Notes under the pieces: model-generated | What the model saw: only the letters and a program-made list of their open reading frames with translations | What the model was told of the DNA's origin: nothing | Databases searched by the model: none | In this document: positions 7,989 through 9,622 of the stretch, one piece after another | Position numbering within the stretch: the first letter of the stretch is position 1 | How the letters are laid out: each line of letters starts with the position of its first letter | Program-made: the position numbers and the translations under genes | NCBI GenBank assembly: GCA_012841845.1 | Contig: DUTZ01000254.1 | Span: 1-9,622, forward strand | DNA from: Actinomycetales bacterium | GTDB lineage: Bacteria; Actinomycetota; Actinomycetes; Mycobacteriales; Mycobacteriaceae | Reading direction: 5' to 3' | Length of the DNA: 9,622 nt

Positions 7989-8735
7989 ATGATCCAGACC
8001 CGTCGGGACGGCGCCGTCGCCGTCGTCACCATCGACCGGCACCCGACCCGCAACGCCCTCGACGCCGAGGTGTGCACCGCGCTGCGCGAGGCGGTCGAGG
8101 CCGCCGGCGCCCTGGCCGAGTCCGAGGACCCGGTGCGCGCCATCGTCCTCACCGGGGCGGGGACCGCCTTCTGCGCGGGGGCGGACCTCTCGGGCGGCGT
8201 CTACAACACGGAGTTCTACGACGCCCACGCGGCGATGCTCCGGACCATCGAGTCCGTGCCCGTCCCCGTCGTCGCCGCCGTCAACGGCCCCGCCGTGGGG
8301 GCCGGCGTGCAGCTCGCCCTGGCCGCGGACCTGCGCGTGGTGGCGCCCGGCGCGGTCTTCGCCGTCCCCGTGGTCAAGGTGGGGCTGGCGCTGGACAACT
8401 GGACCATCAAGCGGCTGGCCAACGTCGTGGGCGGCGGGCACGCCCGCACGGTGCTCATGACCGCCCGCCCGGTGGGCGCGGAGGAGGCCGCGCGCATCGG
8501 CCTGGCCAACGAGATCGGCGACCTCGAGGCGGCGATGGAGCTGGCCGCCGAGGTCGCCGGCTTCGCCCCGCTCACGCTGCAGCACATCAAGACCGTCATC
8601 AACGACGACGACGCGCGCCTGCTGCCCCGCGACGAGCACACGGCCCTCCAGCAGCGCGCCTGGCAGAGCGAGGACATGGCCGAGGCCCGCGCGGCGCGGG
8701 TCGAGAAGCGGCCGCCGGTCTTCCGCGGACGCTGA
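7989..8735 (+). CDS. echA6: EchA6-like crotonase-fold acyl-CoA-binding protein, probably non-catalytic
   Basis: The 248-residue protein has the enoyl-CoA hydratase fold: RNALDAEV (21-28), the first oxyanion-hole segment FCAGADLSGG (61-70), AVNGPAVGAGVQLALAADLR (97-116) and C-terminal ARVEKRPPVF. Aligned by eye with rat hydratase, the two catalytic glutamates are replaced: E144 by Q108 (GAGVQLA) and E164 by V128 (FAVPVVKVG). Hydratase activity is therefore unlikely. GLALDNW followed by IKRL (132-144) and the terminal EKRPPxF match M. tuberculosis EchA6 (Rv0905), a catalytically inactive shuttle that binds acyl-CoA and hands it to FAS-II; W138 corresponds to its drug-site W133. Divergence from accD3 is also as in M. 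tuberculosis, with the metallothionein inserted between. The start is leaderless. Confidence 0.88.
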   Translation: MIQTRRDGAVAVVTIDRHPTRNALDAEVCTALREAVEAAGALAESEDPVRAIVLTGAGTAFCAGADLSGGVYNTEFYDAHAAMLRTIESVPVPVVAAVNGPAVGAGVQLALAADLRVVAPGAVFAVPVVKVGLALDNWTIKRLANVVGGGHARTVLMTARPVGAEEAARIGLANEIGDLEAAMELAAEVAGFAPLTLQHIKTVINDDDARLLPRDEHTALQQRAWQSEDMAEARAARVEKRPPVFRGR

Positions 8736-8745
8736 CCCGGGCGGG

Positions 8746-8774
8746 GGCGACCCACGGGGGCGGTGGGTGGCGCC
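8746..8774 (+). terminator. Possible terminator after echA6
   Basis: ACCCAC and GTGGGT pair (8750-8755 with 8763-8768), extended by GGCG and CGCC across a 2-nt bulge. The position 10-40 nt after the echA6 stop fits a terminator, but the stem is imperfect and no T tract follows. Confidence 0.4.
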
Positions 8775-8782
8775 GGGCGTCG

Positions 8783-8810
8783 TTGTGATGTAGTGCCATC
8801 TGATCATTCT
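8783..8810 (+). promoter_or_regulatory. Candidate promoter of the C-terminal-truncated membrane protein gene
   Basis: TTGTGA (8783-8788) and CATTCT (8805-8810) are separated by 16 bp and each differs from the sigma-70 consensus by one to two bases. The inverted repeat at 8800-8818 overlaps the -10. Confidence 0.3.
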
Positions 8811-8818
8811 TCGATCAG
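8800..8818. repeat. Inverted repeat CTGATC-N7-GATCAG
   Basis: A perfect 6-bp dyad with a 7-nt centre lies directly before the ribosome binding site (GGGGGAG, 8818-8824) of the last gene. It overlaps the candidate -10, so it may be an operator. A hairpin that hides the ribosome binding site is the alternative. Confidence 0.4.
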
Positions 8819-8833
8819 GGGGAGCACCATCAC

Positions 8834-9622
8834 ATGAGCGCCAGGCACAGCGCGTCGCCGCAACCGCAGAACCGGGCCGCCCGCACCGTCGTCCTCGTGG
8901 GGGCGGCCGTCGTGGCCGTCGTCGCCGTGATCGCGCTGGTCGTCACCGGGCTCTCCCGGCTGGGGGTCGGGGGCTTCTGCGGGGACCGCACCGAGGTGGC
9001 CGTGGCCGCCGAACCGGGGATCGCGGACCAGGTCCGTACCCTGGCCGACGAGGCCGACGGGTGCCACGACTTCCGGGTGGACGCGGTGTCCTCGGCGGAG
9101 ATGACGACGAGGCTCGCCGACCGCGAGGCGCTGCCGGACGTATGGGTGCCGGACTCGGCGGTCCGGCTCGCCGGCCTGTCGCAGGACGTCCAGATCCCCT
9201 TCGAGACCGTCCTCAACTCGCTGGCCTCGACCCCCGTCGTCATCGCCTCGCGCGACGCCGAGGTGGACATGGACACCTGGACCTCGGCCCTCGCCGCCCC
9301 CGAGCTGACGATGGGCGACCCCACGGTCTCCGGCGCCGCGGACGCCCCGATCCTCGCCGCCACCTCCGAGGTGGAGAGCATGCGCGCGACGCGGGAGGCG
9401 CTCGGCGTGTCCATGGCCGCGCTCGCGCAGCGCCAGGCCGGCCGCACCGAGGCCCCGCCCACGGAATCCGAGATGCTCGACGCCGTGGTGGCCGGCGGCG
9501 GCGCGGCGATCGTCTCCGAGCAGCAGGGGGTGCTCGCCGCGCGGGCCGGCGAGGGGTCCGGGCTCGCGCTCGCCGCACCCCGCACGGGCGCGGTCTTCCT
9601 CACGTACCCGCTCGCCGTCACC
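8834..9622 (+). CDS. Membrane-anchored substrate-binding-like protein, partial (possibly with a VWA domain)
   Basis: The frame is open from the ATG at 8834 to the right edge (263 codons, no stop). The start is supported by GGGGGAG 9 nt upstream. Residues 1-17 are polar and basic and 18-40 form one hydrophobic segment rich in Val and Ala, so the protein is an N-in membrane anchor or uncleaved signal. Outside, residues 52-263 look like an extracytoplasmic binding domain: EVAVAAEPGIADQVRTLADE, then PDVWVPDSAVRLAGL (101-115), STPVVIASR (132-140) and ELTMGDPTVSGAADAPIL (157-174). Such PDVWVPDS domains occur in actinobacterial proteins that combine a solute-binding domain with a C-terminal von Willebrand A domain. 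That second domain would lie beyond the window. C49 and C77 could form a disulfide. The ligand is unknown. Confidence 0.72.
   Translation, partial: MSARHSASPQPQNRAARTVVLVGAAVVAVVAVIALVVTGLSRLGVGGFCGDRTEVAVAAEPGIADQVRTLADEADGCHDFRVDAVSSAEMTTRLADREALPDVWVPDSAVRLAGLSQDVQIPFETVLNSLASTPVVIASRDAEVDMDTWTSALAAPELTMGDPTVSGAADAPILAATSEVESMRATREALGVSMAALAQRQAGRTEAPPTESEMLDAVVAGGGAAIVSEQQGVLAARAGEGSGLALAAPRTGAVFLTYPLAVT

Noticed and set aside
6108..8807. Upstream extension of the prpE frame to a 1533-codon ORF
   Set aside because: Family similarity begins only at the ATG at 6107, which has its own ribosome binding site. The rest is antisense to echA6 and the metallothionein or out of frame with accD3.
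8830..9621. 263-codon minus-strand frame at the right edge
   Set aside because: Its product is Ser/Ala/Thr-rich without motifs. The plus-strand frame has a ribosome binding site, a membrane segment and a PDVWVPDS domain.

Overview
The window is high-GC, densely coded DNA from an actinobacterium of the mycolic-acid group (Mycobacteriales/Corynebacteriales). Its gene set (sepH, serC, gltA, accD3, echA6) resembles the Mycobacterium tuberculosis Rv0883c-Rv0905 neighbourhood in a much shortened form. The serC and gltA-fkbA part also recalls Corynebacterium. A genus such as Dietzia would fit, but I cannot prove it from the sequence.

Layout, left to right. The 5' end of sepH (minus, cut by the left edge) lies downstream of serC (minus). 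serC is divergent from pdxH (plus), and their promoters overlap in about 50 bp. gltA, encoding citrate synthase (plus), follows, then fkbA, a small FKBP prolyl isomerase (plus). A strong hairpin separates fkbA from a convergent two-gene unit on the minus strand: accD3, a fused acyl-CoA carboxyltransferase, followed 38 nt later by prpE, a propionyl/acetyl-CoA synthetase. Divergent from accD3 is a 43-residue metallothionein-like ORF with 11 cysteines, preceded by the most AT-rich, palindrome-bearing promoter in the window and followed by a 13-bp terminator hairpin. Next is echA6 (plus), a crotonase-fold protein that lacks both hydratase glutamates, as expected for the non-catalytic acyl-CoA carrier EchA6. 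The last gene (plus, cut by the right edge) encodes a membrane-anchored protein with an extracytoplasmic substrate-binding-like domain.

How the genes fit together. serC/pdxH couples a PLP enzyme of serine synthesis to PLP production. gltA consumes acetyl-CoA. prpE, accD3 and echA6 form an acyl-CoA group: activation of short acids, carboxylation to malonyl- or methylmalonyl-CoA, and acyl-CoA binding for lipid synthesis. The metallothionein is the odd gene, since it separates two genes that are direct divergent neighbours in M. tuberculosis.

Regulation. Four genes (serC, pdxH, accD3, echA6) have a TANNNT -10 hexamer only 6-7 nt before ATG and no Shine-Dalgarno sequence, which indicates leaderless mRNAs. 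sepH, gltA, fkbA, prpE, the metallothionein and the last gene have recognisable ribosome binding sites. I saw no rRNA, tRNA, CRISPR array, insertion sequence or phage gene, and no intergenic gap longer than about 175 bp.
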